DNA from: Branchiostoma lanceolatum
Lineage: Eukaryota; Chordata; Leptocardii; Amphioxiformes; Branchiostomatidae
Assembly: GCF_035083965.1 (NCBI RefSeq)
Contig: NC_089735.1
Coordinates: 4,862,001-4,926,000, forward strand
Length of the DNA: 64,000 nucleotides
Reading direction: 5' to 3'
Numbering within the stretch: the stretch's first letter is position 1; every line of letters begins with the position of its first letter. Made by a program: the position numbers and the translations under genes. This document shows positions 20,374 through 32,427 of this stretch, piece after piece. The notes below the pieces were generated by a model. It was not told the DNA's origin. It made no database searches and worked only from the letters and a program-made list of their open reading frames with translations.

Positions 20374-23290
20374 GGCCTCCTTCGGTCGTGTCAGGTATCG
20401 AAGCACGAAACGCCTGTGTTACCTTTTTAGTAGTACAGTATTATAAATAAACGTTAGTCGTGGTGACTTCTACAGCATGTGAGCGTGCGTAATTTTCAGT
20501 GCTTACTGGATTGCAAATGTATCGACTTGTACACCACACAAAAGCAGCGAGAGTAAATATTAGTAGCTGTATCGTGCTGGGTGGGTGTGTCTGTGTCACG
20601 TTTTGCTGGAAGTTTCTGCCATGTGGATTCCCTCTCATTGGTCAATACGTGCGCGCAGCATAATCACCGCTGGCTGATGGAAATTTCCACTTAGCCTCGG
20701 GGCGTTTTTGGTTTGCTTGAAAAACGTATTGCTACCGATATTTTTGTCCTCAATGAAATCCTCAAAATACTACAAGCTTGTAATGTAATGTTGAATTACC
20801 ACTAACGTTATATCTCAGTTGACGGAAAAAGTTAAGAGCAGTAACTCTACCCCCCTGAAATCTATTGTACTATTCCTGTCAGTTTGATATACTGTACTAA
20901 CAAGGAGCACTGAGGACATATATTAAAGGAGGTTTAAACCTCCTTGAGGTGTTGAACCCTAGTGACCTATTCCATATGATTGATAGGTGATTAGGCCAAG
21001 AAATAATGTTTCGAATCATGCCCTGGCCGTGCAACAAATATCTTCCTATTAAAAAGCTTTGTCAAGGATGGAAAAACTGTGTGTTTGCACTTTGCACCAA
21101 TAACTAGTATGAGTATGACTCACCACACTCATCATTACAGGCTGACACCACCTGCCTGAAAGTGGTGTCAGCTGTTATATCGCATGATCAACTGTTATAT
21201 CACATGATAAGGCTAGGAAGATTGCATTAAGAAATTCACAAGAAGTCACTTCATATTTCATGAAGGTATGAGATCTTTGTGATTTTTTTTGTTTTAACCT
21301 ACAAAGTTACAAGAATAGACTTGATAGGGTGAAGATTTAATGATTTTCAATCGTTAACCAAATATTCATCACCAACAGTGTCATTTGATTTTTCACTGCT
21401 GTGTTGAATGTAACTTTCTTTATAAGAGAGTAATGATAGTAACAAACTGTTGTCAAAACTGTAAAATAACAACTTACTACAAACTGGAAATTCTGAAGCT
21501 ATTTAAGATGAACTGTAATTTCCAACACAAACTGAATGTACCCAAATTTACTACTGTCCAACTCTTTGTCTAACATTGAAAAGTCATTAAATATGTTCCA
21601 AAATACTTCATTCTGTATTACCTTTGTTTTCAATAGAAATAGGAGCATTATACAATGACACTGGCGACGTGAGATTTGAAAAGACACTAAAATTTGGATA
21701 ATCCAAGGAGGTTATGACAGAGTTAAAGACAATTGAGTTCAGCCTCACAATGCTTCTTGTAGCTCACTTCAAGTTTAAGGCGCATGCTTGCTTCACATTA
21801 TGATATCTCTAATTTCGGTGATGCATCTACAGTCATGAAGGTACTTGACTTCGAAAACAATCAGGTCTTCCAACTTTCCAGTCTTTCCAAATCTGCAGTG
21901 ACCAGTGTTGGCTGTTAGTTACCACAATCCTTGGCACAATCAGTCCTTATATGATACACAACTAATGCGACAACAGAAGATCTTCAGTTTTACTTCAGGT
22001 ATTTGTGAGTGACTCCTCTCCTAAAGACTATAGCTTGTACAAGATACAGCACAACGAGAATTATTACTACTTTCAATGTACAACAACCGACTCTTTAAAC
22101 AGTGCTTAAATGTACTTAGCACTGGTCACATAAGATCTAAACGTCCACAGGGACTTTGGATGATGTGATACATGTAATTGAATCAACTTTGAGCCTAACA
22201 TTTCAGCTTGTAGTTGAATGTACAGTGAAGTAGTTTTACACAGTGAAGAGTTTGTTTGACTTGACACTTCAGCAGACTATCCAAATCAACAGTGTCTTTC
22301 TAAATTCAAATTGCCAAGTGTTAGGTTTAGTACATCAAGTATCTACAATGTCATATATTGAATGTTCTGTTAAACTCCTCATATAGACACTTGTATAGAG
22401 TCTCAAGTAAGAAAAAACAAACTTCATAGTTACACTATTTGATGTGTTGTCACTACAATGTGACTCCACTTCTACACAGACCTGTCTCCAGCTCTAGATT
22501 TTTTTCCATGCAGCTCAGTGTTTGGGAGTCCATGTTGTTAATTTTCATTGTTAAACCCATCCTTTTAAGCTAACAAAAATAAATTTTCATATATCTCATT
22601 TCATGAAGTTCAAATTTTTTGGATGGACACAGTCAGGATTAATTTTTTTCCTATCCCAAAAAGCAAATTTCTAGCCTGGGTACTAGACTACCGTGCTACA
22701 GTTGCTAATTCTTTAATAGGCCGGGGAAGCAAGTTGCCCCGCCACCACCGTTAGCTCCTAGATATCACTCACACAGGGATATTAGAGATCGGGTGCCAAC
22801 TCTATACTGCGTATGTGGCAGGGCTGTAGTTTCTCCGTCCCACTCATTGTTTGGGAGTCCACATTTTTGATTTTCAATGTTGAATACTAGTATATCATTC
22901 TAAGCTTACAAAAATACATTTTTATCAGTTTTAGGTCATGAAATTGATATTTTTTTGGATGGACAGGGTTGAATTTTTCCATCCCAACAAGCAAATTTCT
23001 GTCCTGGGATGGAAGGACGGGTCCTGGAGACAGCCCTGGTATGTGGCCTCCCTCCGCCAAAAGAGGTAATCATCTAGAGCGAGGTCTGATATCCAGGCTG
23101 GCAAATTTCTGTCCTGGGATGGAGGGACGGGTCCTGGAGACAGCCTTGGTTCTACATTATCTCAAGTGAATGCAGACCACTATTCACAGCTCTCGACAAT
23201 TTTTCATCATCATCATTCCAGGGTATCATCACTCCTTTGGAGGAACCCCTCCCTTGTCAGACTCCAAGTTTTCCTCTGTAAGGACAATCT
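20374..23290. other. Intergenic region between ankyrin gene start and LARP7 3' end
   Basis: The first few hundred bases carry AACGTTA motifs near 20451 and 20807 and should include the ankyrin gene promoter; no TATA box was identified. A hairpin (AAGGAGGTTTAAACCTCCTT) lies at 20928-20947. The rest is AT-rich and repetitive; three elements with CTGGAGACAGCC ends occur between about 22480 and 23152. No exon is supported. Confidence 0.45.
22800..23152. repeat. CTGGAGACAGCCCTG MITE pieces
   Basis: Repeated modules read TTTTTTGGATGGACAGGG.., GCAAATTTCTGTCCTGGGAT and CCTGGAGACAGCC(C/T)TGG. A related body without that end lies at 22490-22685. The copy at 25006-25190 shows both ends, CAGGGCTGTCTCCAG and CTGGAGACAGCCCTG. 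Confidence 0.65.
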
Positions 23291-26200
23291 TTACTCTCCA
23301 TCAAAGTGAACGTGTTGTCTCTGTAGAGCTGCTGCCTTTTCTGCCCTCTCCAGCAACTGCATACGGGGAAACATGCTCACAATCAGATCAATGTGGAAAG
23401 AAGCAAGGTGTTTTGAACTAAAAACTTAATATAATATAAGACTAGCCTGAGTACCATCCTCCGTAGGGCTAGCAAGCGAAAAGTACTGAGCCAGCGGTCA
23501 CTACAGAGGATGGTACTCAGGCTAATATAAGACAACAGCAGAAAAGAAACCTAAAAACAATGAACACTAAATACATTTGGCACGAAAGTCAATCTGTTGT
23601 GTTTGTTAAGTGCACTGTGAGAGAATACAAATTCAAAGTTAACAGGACTACCAAATTGTTGGCCATCACTCTAGCCTTTATCAGAAAGAATGCCCAGAAA
23701 TGAGTCAAATGTGGGGGATGGATGAGAAAGTGAAAAGAGTGGTGAAACAGGCCGATTGGTAGACAGACACTGCTGTCCAAAAGGACCATGCATTCTTTTT
23801 GAAACATTTCACACATTTGCTGGAGTCACATATCAGAAAGATCTTGTGTAATGGTTTATTTGTTGCTGATAAAAACTTTGATTCTTAATGATACATGTAA
23901 TAGCTTTTATTGTACATTCATGCCCTATTGGGCTAAGTACAGGCAGGTAAATACAAAATACATGGTAACGTTCATATAATGACACTGACAGGACTTCTAA
24001 TACTACTAGTAATCTAAAACAATGGTTCTAAAACTACTCTTACTAATACATAGGTTCAGATTCTTCTCATCTCTTTGTGATGTTAGAAACATAAGTTGGG
24101 ATGGACGTGTTTAATATTGTATGGTCAAAACACATAATAAAAATGAATGAACATTTCCGTTCCTTCAAAACAAACCTTCTTTGTTCCCCTGATCTTCTTT
24201 CTCTTCTTCTTCTCTTTCTGGTTTGGAGACTGGAACTTCTTCTCCCAGTCCGCTGTGACTTTATCCCAGTACTTCTTCTCCTCCTCTCCTGAAAAACAGG
24301 TATGAAGTTCAGATCAAAGTCAATATTAAGCCCAGAACTTAAGACTAAGCCAATACTGGAACAATGTTTCATGTACTAGTATTTATATGTCCTTGAATGA
24401 CACACAGAAATTCCCCATGTGTTTTATACAAGCCAGAACAGTGTCTGTCAGTAAATCACCAACACTAGCAATATCACTGGTCACTTCATATTTTGAACGT
24501 CACTAGGAATCATGAACTCCATGGTTAGGTATCTGTATACCTGTATACATGTACTGTATGTATCATGGCAGACAAAGATTCTACAATAGAGAGACAGCAC
24601 AGACTTTCAATTGATAGGTAACTTTACTATCAACACAAAGGTAAAATGTGAGTTAAACTTAACTTTTCCAACATCACAGTGCCTTACCATGAAAGATGTC
24701 TATTCATACCTTTTAGTGTGATGATTTCGCCATATTTTTCAGCAGCCTTCTGTGCTCCTGTGGAAGTCTTGAATCTGATATAACCCTCTGTCATGCCCTC
24801 CTGTATGTCCAGATAGGCAATGTCCCCACAGGGCAGCAGCTGGTCCTAACACAAACAGCAACAACATCAATTACGTCAGTGACTGATGAAAGATAGCGGA
24901 TGCTGTCTGCAACGTCTGACTGTTTCAAAATCTTATCCAGTGGCTTGAGTAACTATTTTTGGCGTAACAACATTAATTATTCACAACACAACAAGTCACA
25001 ACAGGGCTGTCTCCAGCTTTGAATTCTTTTCCATCCAACTCATTGTTTGGAAACACACATTCAAGAAAATACATTTTTATCAGTGTCATGTCATGAAGTT
25101 CAGAGTTTTTGGACAAATGTGGTGTAATATTTTTCAGCCCCAAAAAGCAAATTTCTCCCAGACGGAAGTACTGGTCCTGGAGACAGCCCTGCATCACACC
25201 CTATAAATATATCTGTTGTTCAATAACAATTACATACAAATATGATAGCCTCTGTGCGGTGGCTGATAGTTACGGGGTGGCTGATAGTTACGGGGTGGCT
25301 GCAAAAAGTGTATTATTTAGCCCCCTAAAAAGCCGCTTCAGAGCCTGCAATGGAGGCTACAAATATGATATCAGAAGTCAAAACTACATGTATTACAAAA
25401 AAACTAAGATATGAGAGTTCCCTGACTTTCAAGACAGTATTTGATAAGACTTACTTTCAAGACAGTATTTGATAAGACTTGTCATTATGTAATGTTTGTA
25501 TGAGAAGAACAGTTGAATGTTAGATGTTTTTCTTCTGAACCGACCCTTAGCTTCTGTCTGGACTCCAGTGGTTCTGCAGGCTTCACCTTGACAACCACAC
25601 CCTCCACAAACTCAGGTGCTTTCCTCCCTGCCTTTGTTTTGTCTGCTTCTGCAACAGAGCAAAGTGGTTACTGAAGGGTACTGGTGCACCTAATCTTACT
25701 ATATAGGTGCACAGAAAAAATCTGGGTGAACAACATAAATATAGAATACAACAAGGTGTATTCCCTATCGCCCGAGGTTCCAGCCCGACTGCGGGTCGTA
25801 TCGCCAGACGGCTGAAGGCAAGAGGGCCGGGACTGAGGGTGATGTGGAATCCACTGTGTTATATTCTATTTATGTCATGCCCACCCAAAAAAAACACATT
25901 TCAATACTAAATGCACCAGAAGTTGAGAGAATTTTGTGTTCTTGAACCTCCAAATCCGGTTTACAGCGGTGAACCTGGCGCACTCGAAATGCATTCTAGA
26001 TATTCCATGGATAAAAGTAGAAGCCCGTGTTATAGCGAAAGTTATTGCCCGGTCCAGAACACCCATATCAAACGTTTTTGCAGCCCAGATATGACATAAA
26101 CCAAAGTACATGTAGAATGTCTGCAAAATGAGGCGAGAAAAAAACAGCACTCTCTTTGTCCAGAGTTGCAGGTGGAATCCAGAAGCCAGTTTGACTCAAT

Positions 26201-29200
26201 GTTGGCATGCACGGTGCCAACATGGTCCCGAGCTTTGAAAAACTGTGATGAAACCAACTTCAAAAGTTTAAACAAATGATACGAGAATGGTACATTTTTT
26301 TTTGACATTTAAATGTCAAGAATATACTTCATACTAGTGTACAATAGTACCTTCGTGTACGTAACCATACACAAATATCTAGGTGCACCAGTACACCCAC
26401 AGTCAAAAATAAGTTACACAGCTCCAATTTGGGACACACAAAAGTGAATATGCAGTTTTATGCACCCAGTATTCTTAACCCTGTTACTGCAACACAGGAA
26501 ACAGACAACAAAAAAGATATTGAGTAAGTGTTGTAGGCAAAATATACAGGCTTCAGACTTCAGGCAAGGTTCTACCTGCTGGCTGTTTTCCTTCTTCAGC
26601 TGCCTTGCCATTTTGGTGCCCTGAGTTCCAGGCTACCAAAGACTTCTTCAAGTTTGACATATTTGCCTTCTGCATGGCTAGGTACTGGTTCTTCAGTTTC
26701 AACCACTCCTTCCTGTAGTAACATGGGTGAACATGAAAACATTTGAGGTGCCTGTTCTGAATTCAATCCATTAATTCCATTGAAAGATGATATCAGAATT
26801 CAAAACAAATACAAAAATAACAAAGAAATGAGAGCTTACTTGGGAATCACTCTCAATCTGACATCTTCTTTCCTCTTCTTTGGTTCTCTATCCCTCCGTC
26901 TTTCCTCTCTGTGTTTCTTCTTTCTCTTCCTCTTGTTCTTTTTCAGCTCCCCACTCTCCCTGTGTCCTTCAACTCTCGACCTCTTGGAATGTGTTTCCTG
27001 GGACAAAACAGAGTCCAGCTTCCTCTTTCCTCTCCGTTCCTTTGTGGACACCTCGCTGTCTGACATGCTCCCTTCCTCTCCTCTGTATTTTGCAGATGGT
27101 TTGACTTTTTTAGCAGCGTGTGTCTCTTCTGTGGAGGGTGCCTCTCCCGGGTCTGTGGCCCGACGTTTTCTTCCCTCCCCCCTTGCCTCCTTGATCAGTG
27201 CTGACACTGCAGTATGGATGACTCTTGCTTTCCCTCTGTCCGCTCCCTCCTCAGGTTCACGAGTTTCTGGATGTGAAGGATCCCTTTCTGTGTCCTCCTT
27301 TTCTTTTGCATCCTCTTTTCCCTTCTGGGAAGTTGCATCTTTTGTTTTCTCATCCTTTGTTTTCTCATCTTTGTCGGCTTTTTCTTTAGATTTGACTTTT
27401 GTTTTCTCATCCTTTGTTTTCTCATCCTTTGTTTTCTCATCTTTGTCAGCTTTTTCTTTAGATTTAACTTTTGTTTTCTCATCCTTTGTTTTCTCATCCT
27501 TTGTTTTCTCATCTTCGTCAGTTTTTTCTTTAGATTTAACTTGTAGTTTGGGCTTCTTTTCAGCTAATTCTGATTCACTTTCTTCTCTTTTTCTTTTATA
27601 GGGAGCTTCTCCTACATTTGTTTCTTGATCAGCACCAGTTTGACCTTCTCCTTCCTCAGTGGTCTCTCCCTCAGCTTTGTCTTTGTCCATCTTTCTTTTA
27701 CGTTTCCGCTTCTTTTTATCAGACTTTGGAGTTGTACTGGTATCATCACTTACTGAAGGTGGATCTGTAAAATGAATGTATCATAATAATTTTGTAACTT
27801 TTTCAATTTTGGATAAAACCTCTACGTGCTGTAATCAATAATAAGTATGATGCACAAATGGAGCCCATAGCAGAACCTTACAATTACGTAATAGATAATG
27901 ATTTTGCTAACCTTGGTATTGACAAAAAAAGAGTGATGATGACAAATATGAAAACTCAGAGAGCAACCACCATGGTGTCCTTATTTTTGTCATAACATTT
28001 ATAGTTACAGAGTTATCAATCTTCTCCCTGCAACCAGAAGAGAATCAGTAGCCAAATGGTTACCTCAGTGTGCTAAAGGTTAAACTCAAAGTTGATTCAA
28101 ATTCCAATTCCTGACATTTTACCAAACATCTTTTCAAAATCATAGAGACCTCTTTGAAGCATACAATTCTCCATTCTTGCTTTTATTCTCTTCCTTGCCA
28201 AGGAACCCTTTTGGAACGAAAAATGATTGTTAACAAGTTTAGGCAGCAGGGAGAATGCTAACTAAACTGTATGTTCTGACTGCACCTGTGGTTGCCTGTG
28301 GAGTGGTAGGAACAGGAATGGGCCGTCCTTTCCTGGTCTTGGGGAAGACTCCCATCTTCCCAGCCATGTGGTCTGGTGGGTTGTTCAGCATCTGTAAGTT
28401 ACGAGGACATGGTGTGTGGCATCAACATTAATCTACAATGTATATAGCATTCTGTTTATGAAACCAATCAATTCTAGAAAGTACATTTTGTTAATTTGGA
28501 AGCATTTGATAAGAACTACTGTGCTAGAGACACCGGTATACAAGCTGACGGGATGGGGAAGGCTATGCAAGACAGGAACTTCTGGCTCGGGAGACAGAGG
28601 AAGAATGGCACCCGACATAAGTCAAGTCCAGTCCAGTCAAGTCACTGTACATAAATCACCTAGACTTGTTTGAATGGTTTAAACTATCTTGGATGTTGCA
28701 CTATGTTCTCACAGTCCAATCACAACATTGTTCTCTTTTCCAATACAACATTTAAATGCTACCTTTTTAATGCCAACCTTTTTACTCACTTTCACATCAG
28801 ATTTTGGGTCTCAAGAAAATTACATCCATATAATGAGGTATTAGAGGCTTATTAATTAAGTAGTAATTACAGCTCCTTCCTTCCTTCCCACCTTGCAAGC
28901 CTTCTCAGCCGCTTCTTGTTTCTCAAACTCGATGAAGGCGAAGCCCTTGGAGTCTCCTGTTGTCTTGTAGCGAGGAAGACTGATGTATGCGACCTTGCCA
29001 CAAACACTGAAGGTCGTTTTGATCCACTCGTGGGTAACAGTTCGTGGGAGACACTCCTAACACAAATACAAAATCATCAAGTTTGACATTCACAGATAAA
29101 GATGAATATTCCAAGAGCAAAAAATACAACTAACATGACGTATCCAGGTCACATTGATTTTACTTGACAACTGCTTTCTGTAAGAAAACAATTTAGAAAT

Positions 29201-30563
29201 AGATGATGTTGTAGTAAACTTAGGTCTGTAATGTTACATACACACATCGAAGTACATACATACCACGTAAACTGTGCGCTCATCCATTTGGACCGGTTCT
29301 GCAAGTGGCTTTGTTCTCCTCACTTTTGTTTTCTCTGCATTTACCTAGAAGTAAACCATAAGTAATTAACTTTCTGAATGTCACACTGTCTGAATACATG
29401 TACATGTATTTGCAATACTGAGTCAAAAAGCACAAATCTCAGCCAAGGTAGTTTGCCAAGTCCTTACATGTTACTTATAGTCTGCACAACTAACTCATTG
29501 TGGTGAAGAATAATTTGACAAAGGTCTTATCGAGGAGGAGGAGGTGGTCTGATACTCAACATAAGTAAGAGACTCTATTTATCCTCCTTGGTCTTATTTA
29601 TACCTGCAGCAGTTCCGAGTTCCTGAGAGATCTCACCACCATCTTGGGGTCAGAGGTCAACTGTTTCATCTTGTTGAAGTTGAGGATGATTGACAGGTCA
29701 ATCCCTGGAAAGAGAGAAACAAAAATAAGATATGAAAACGGACACTCCACTGCAGTACAATAGAAAGCCCCTTGGAGACCCATTATTGAAGTTGGCCTTC
29801 ATTTTCCCAACCCCTACCCACCTTTCTACCAAATATCATAATGATCCATCCACATCTATCTACCAAATATCATAACATAAGGATCCATCCACAACAAAAA
29901 TGAGATATCAACATCACTTGAAGACCCATTATAGATTCATTTTCCCAACCCCTACCCACCTTTCTACCAAATATCATAAGGATCCATCCAGGACTTCTTG
30001 AGTTATACTGGTAACAAACACACATGAACAAACGGCTCTCAAAACATAACTTGTAAAAAATGTTCTGAAGGCACAGAACCCTGTCTCATCAGGGAGATAC
30101 TATAATGCATTTAAGTTTGCATGGTTTCTATTTCGCACTGAGGCGAAAATGGTGTGTTCACGGTGTATTAAAGTTCGCGGCAGTGCTGTAGTCACATACT
30201 GCTACAGTATTGGACAAAAATGTTTGCGTGAAACCGCAAACATAAAACCACTGCGAACATTTCTGCATTTACAGTACATAAGTTAAGAACTAACATAGTC
30301 AACTTTCCTTTTTACATTCTGTGTCACGGCATAACAAGGTAAGACCAAATGATCAGAATCTTACATCCTTCCTTCTCTTTCTCCATTTCTTTCTTTAAGA
30401 ACCTGTCTCTATGTAAGTTGGCATCGCTGAAGTAGAACTCCATTTGTTCACGGACAGCATTCTGCAACTTCTTGTCTCGCTTCCTCTTCTTCTTTTCCAC
30501 AGGTTGATCCTTCCCAGCATCCTTCTGCTCTTCCTGCTCCTTCTGCTCCCTTGATGTTGCCAT
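23291..30563 (-). CDS. LARP7: La-related protein 7 (7SK snRNP RNA-binding protein)
   Basis: Eleven coding exons: 30563-30365, 29704-29604, 29344-29264, 29056-28892, 28391-28286, 27764-26840, 26712-26576, 25648-25545, 24845-24710, 24288-24176 and 23356-23291, 2133 bases, 710 aa (human 582). Kozak ACCATGG supports the start. Order: basic leader; La motif ([37 protein letters not shown]); RRM1 with RNP2 TVYVECLP and RNP1 [20 protein letters not shown]; a lysine/glutamate-rich linker of about 300 residues, longer than in vertebrates; [21 protein letters not shown]-terminal xRRM ([40 protein letters not shown]). The last 21 residues (..[10 protein letters not shown]) match vertebrate KHIRFSEYD. 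LARP7 binds 7SK 3' ends in the nucleus and holds P-TEFb inactive. Exon 8's donor (AGG|GTCGGT) is weak. Confidence 0.97.
23443..23524. mobile_element. TAGCCTGAGTACC foldback MITE with 9-bp target duplication
   Basis: The inverted ends are TAGCCTGAGTACCATCCTC and GAGGATGGTACTCAGGCTA. ATATAAGAC is duplicated exactly at 23434-23442 and 23525-23533. It is in the last LARP7 intron. A larger relative lies at about 38990-39294. Confidence 0.9.
24883..24970 (+). mobile_element. Penelope-arm fragment
   Basis: Matches the right arm of the Penelope-like remnant near 62215-62297: GTCTGACTGTTTCAAAATCT, TATCCAGT.GCTTGAGTAA, then TATTTTTGGCGTA. A solo fragment in a LARP7 intron. Confidence 0.7.
25006..25190. 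mobile_element. CAGGGCTGTCTCCAG MITE
   Basis: Complete 185-base element with 15-base inverted ends CAGGGCTGTCTCCAG / CTGGAGACAGCCCTG. It is the end-to-end reference for the partial copies at 22.5-23.15 kb. In a LARP7 intron. Confidence 0.75.
25258..25482. repeat. Two short tandem duplications
   Basis: A 20-base unit (GGTGGCTGATAGTTACGG..) repeats at 25258-25300. A 28-31 base unit (ACTTTCAAGACAGTATTTG..) repeats at 25426-25482. Both are intronic in LARP7, just downstream of exon 8. Confidence 0.8.
25735..26105 (+). mobile_element. Non-autonomous element, family B2, copy 1
   Basis: Starts ATATAGAATACAACA..GGTATTCC and ends GATATGACATAAA. About 370 bases, sharing most of its length with 31745-32135, including CCCGA..GACGGC and GAGTTTTGTGT-like blocks. 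No coding capacity. In a LARP7 intron. Confidence 0.8.
27327..27543 (-). repeat. LARP7: Coding minisatellite in LARP7 linker
   Basis: About three copies of a 72-base unit encoding [20 protein letters not shown] plus DEKT, itself containing 15-base KDEKT subrepeats. Frame is kept throughout, so copy changes add or remove charged linker without disrupting the protein. The long open frame on the opposite strand is a by-product. Confidence 0.9.
29770..30000. repeat. Imperfect direct duplication in LARP7 intron 1
   Basis: The block CCTACCCACCTTTCTACCAA followed by ATATCATAA.GATCCATCCA occurs two to three times. A degenerate piece reading CTTCTTGAGTTAT recurs near 47220. Probably decayed transposon DNA. 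Confidence 0.7.
30107..30282 (-). repeat. TACTGTAAATGCA MITE (family N)
   Basis: On the minus strand it begins TACTGTAAATGCAGAAATG and ends AAATGCATTATAGTA. In LARP7 intron 1, opposite in orientation to the two ankyrin-gene copies. Confidence 0.75.
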
Positions 30564-30659
30564 GGTAACGAAAGCTTGTCTAGGCAGACAATATCAAATT
30601 ACACATCAATTTTGCACAACCAATTCATCATCACTTCATGGAATATCACTCCAAGGTCC

Positions 30660-30850
30660 CCTAGTTGGTAATTAGGAGACCCCGGTTCGAGTCTGGGGAA
30701 GGGTATCTTTGTTGGAGCTGCACTGTCTTTCGGAAGGGACGTAAAATGGGAGTCCCTTGCTCGAAGAGGTCATGTTACTTACAACAGCGTCATTTACTCC
30801 GATAGGTACCTACTGGCTGTAATAATACAACAAGTTGAACAAGATATGAA
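30660..30850 (+). mobile_element. tRNA-derived SINE, family C
   Basis: B box GGTTCGAGTC at 30683-30692, then GGGAAGGGTATCTTTGTTGG and CTTTCGGAAGGGACGTAAAA, shared with the minus-strand copy at 1022-1236. It lies 100 bases upstream of the LARP7 ATG, probably in a 5' untranslated intron, since CTGCCTAG before the start looks like an acceptor. Confidence 0.75.
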
Positions 30851-31516
30851 GAGGTGCATGCTGACTTCATTCACCCAAAGGAGGTTCTAAACCGTTAGGC
30901 AGATAACCTCTTTGTTTGACCAAAACAAAATTATATTACAATTTATCCAGCATCTGACATCAACATAATAAAACCCTTAATGAATGCTACAAAAAGTCGC
31001 AAAAAAACATTGATTGCAACACACAATATAACTTATAAACATTTTAAACTTGACAAATAACAAATCCACCCCCCTCCCCACAAAGTTAACAAATATTCTC
31101 ACGTATGAAATGCGGCTCTTCAAAGAGGCTCTGGGTTCTTCTGCGTGTTCTACGAGCTGTGCAGCCTCAGTACCATATACAATAGTGACCAGTATTATAG
31201 GGGAAGTAAGACAAACCAACCCTGGCCAGGGAAAGAGACTCTTGTCTAAAAGCTTCAAAGTCAAAACATACCAAACGTGCATCCGACGAACTGCTGTAAC
31301 CGTAGCGTGTGATTCGTTGCAAAATATTCTCCCAACAAATTAAAGAAATAAACACTGTAACGTTACATCATTATCGTTACAATGAAAACATTTAGCGCAT
31401 TTACTTTACTATTTTGCTTATTTTCATATTCAATACAAGGTCTTTTTTGTCCGTCTAGAACAGACATAAACCTGACTCGAATCCTCAACTGCAAATACGC
31501 TGCTAGCTATTTTGTA

Positions 31517-31528
31517 AACCCGGAAGTG
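31517..31528 (+). promoter_or_regulatory. ETS/GABP-type site
   Basis: ACCCGGAAGTGG contains the full CCGGAAGTG consensus used by ETS-family factors at TATA-less promoters of housekeeping genes. It lies between the divergent LARP7 and DHHC genes. Binding is inference. Confidence 0.45.
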
Positions 31529-31744
31529 GATTAGTGATTGATACTAGTAAGTTGTTTGCATTTTCCATACCACACGCTTCAAAGCTACACCGTCTTGGTA
31601 TCTTCTGTAAGCTTTTTGGCTTGGATACTTTTCTCTGTATAGTGTAGATGCTGTAGGCTTTCTGAGATCGGAAACAATCTCTGTCTAAACGTATAATCAT
31701 GGGCCGGTAAATTGTAATACCGTAACCAAGGTGGTGGTGAGCAA

Positions 31745-32135
31745 TATAGAATACAACACGGGGTATTCCGTATCACCCGAGGTACCAGCCCGACCGCGGG
31801 TCGGATCGCCCGACGGCCGTAGGTGATGCGGAATACAACGTGTTGTATTTTATTTATGTCATACCTTGGCCATACCCACCCGAGAAAACACACATTTCAA
31901 TGCGGAATGCGCCAGAAGTTGAGGGAGTTTTGTGTCCTCGACCAAGAAACTGTAGCAACATTGATTCCAATCTCCGAATCCGGTATTCGAATTTCCGACG
32001 GCCGCGCAACCGACGCGTTCGAAATGCGTTCGAAATATTCTATGGAAGCCTGTGTGATAACCCTCCCGAACCCTATGTGATCCGGATAGTTATCACACGG
32101 TCCGGAACACCCGTATCAGGCCCAGGCATGACATA
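31745..32135 (+). mobile_element. Non-autonomous element, family B2, copy 2
   Basis: Starts ATATAGAATACAACACGGGG, contains ACAACGTGTTGTATTTTATT, and ends GGCATGACATAAA. It retains more CpGs than copy 1 at 25735, so it is the younger-looking copy. Confidence 0.8.
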
Positions 32136-32427
32136 AAGAAGGTTATGCTCCTTGGATAGAATAGAGTAAGATCTTGCATAAGTTGATATCAGTCCTGCAT
32201 GCGCTGCTGGTCTTGGCTAACGTCTACATCTACGTACTAATTAACCTTATGAATTGCGCATTGCTATTTCTTGGTGTTACCAAGGAGGCTATTTTTAACC
32301 TCCTTGGTGTTACTCTATTCAACCACATTTACATAATATTCCGCAGCTAACGTTACTCCACTCAACTCTACAGTCTGCAATAGCTGCAAGTAATGCTTCA
32401 CTAAGGGACTAGCCCCTTTCGGAAGAA

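Larger units (their letters stand above)
30864..32427. other. Divergent LARP7 / DHHC-ankyrin intergenic region
   Basis: Holds AACGTTA motifs (about 31360, 32345), an ETS-type site at 31517-31528, a family B2 repeat at 31745-32135, and a hairpin (CACCAAGGAGG..CCTCCTTGGTG) at 32278-32311. No exon is recognised. Promoters of both divergent genes are expected here, but no TATA box or initiator was identified. Confidence 0.5.

Noticed and set aside
26780..27601. 273-codon plus-strand open frame, very serine/phenylalanine-rich
   Set aside because: It is the antisense of the lysine/glutamate-rich LARP7 linker exon; the repeat structure keeps it open.
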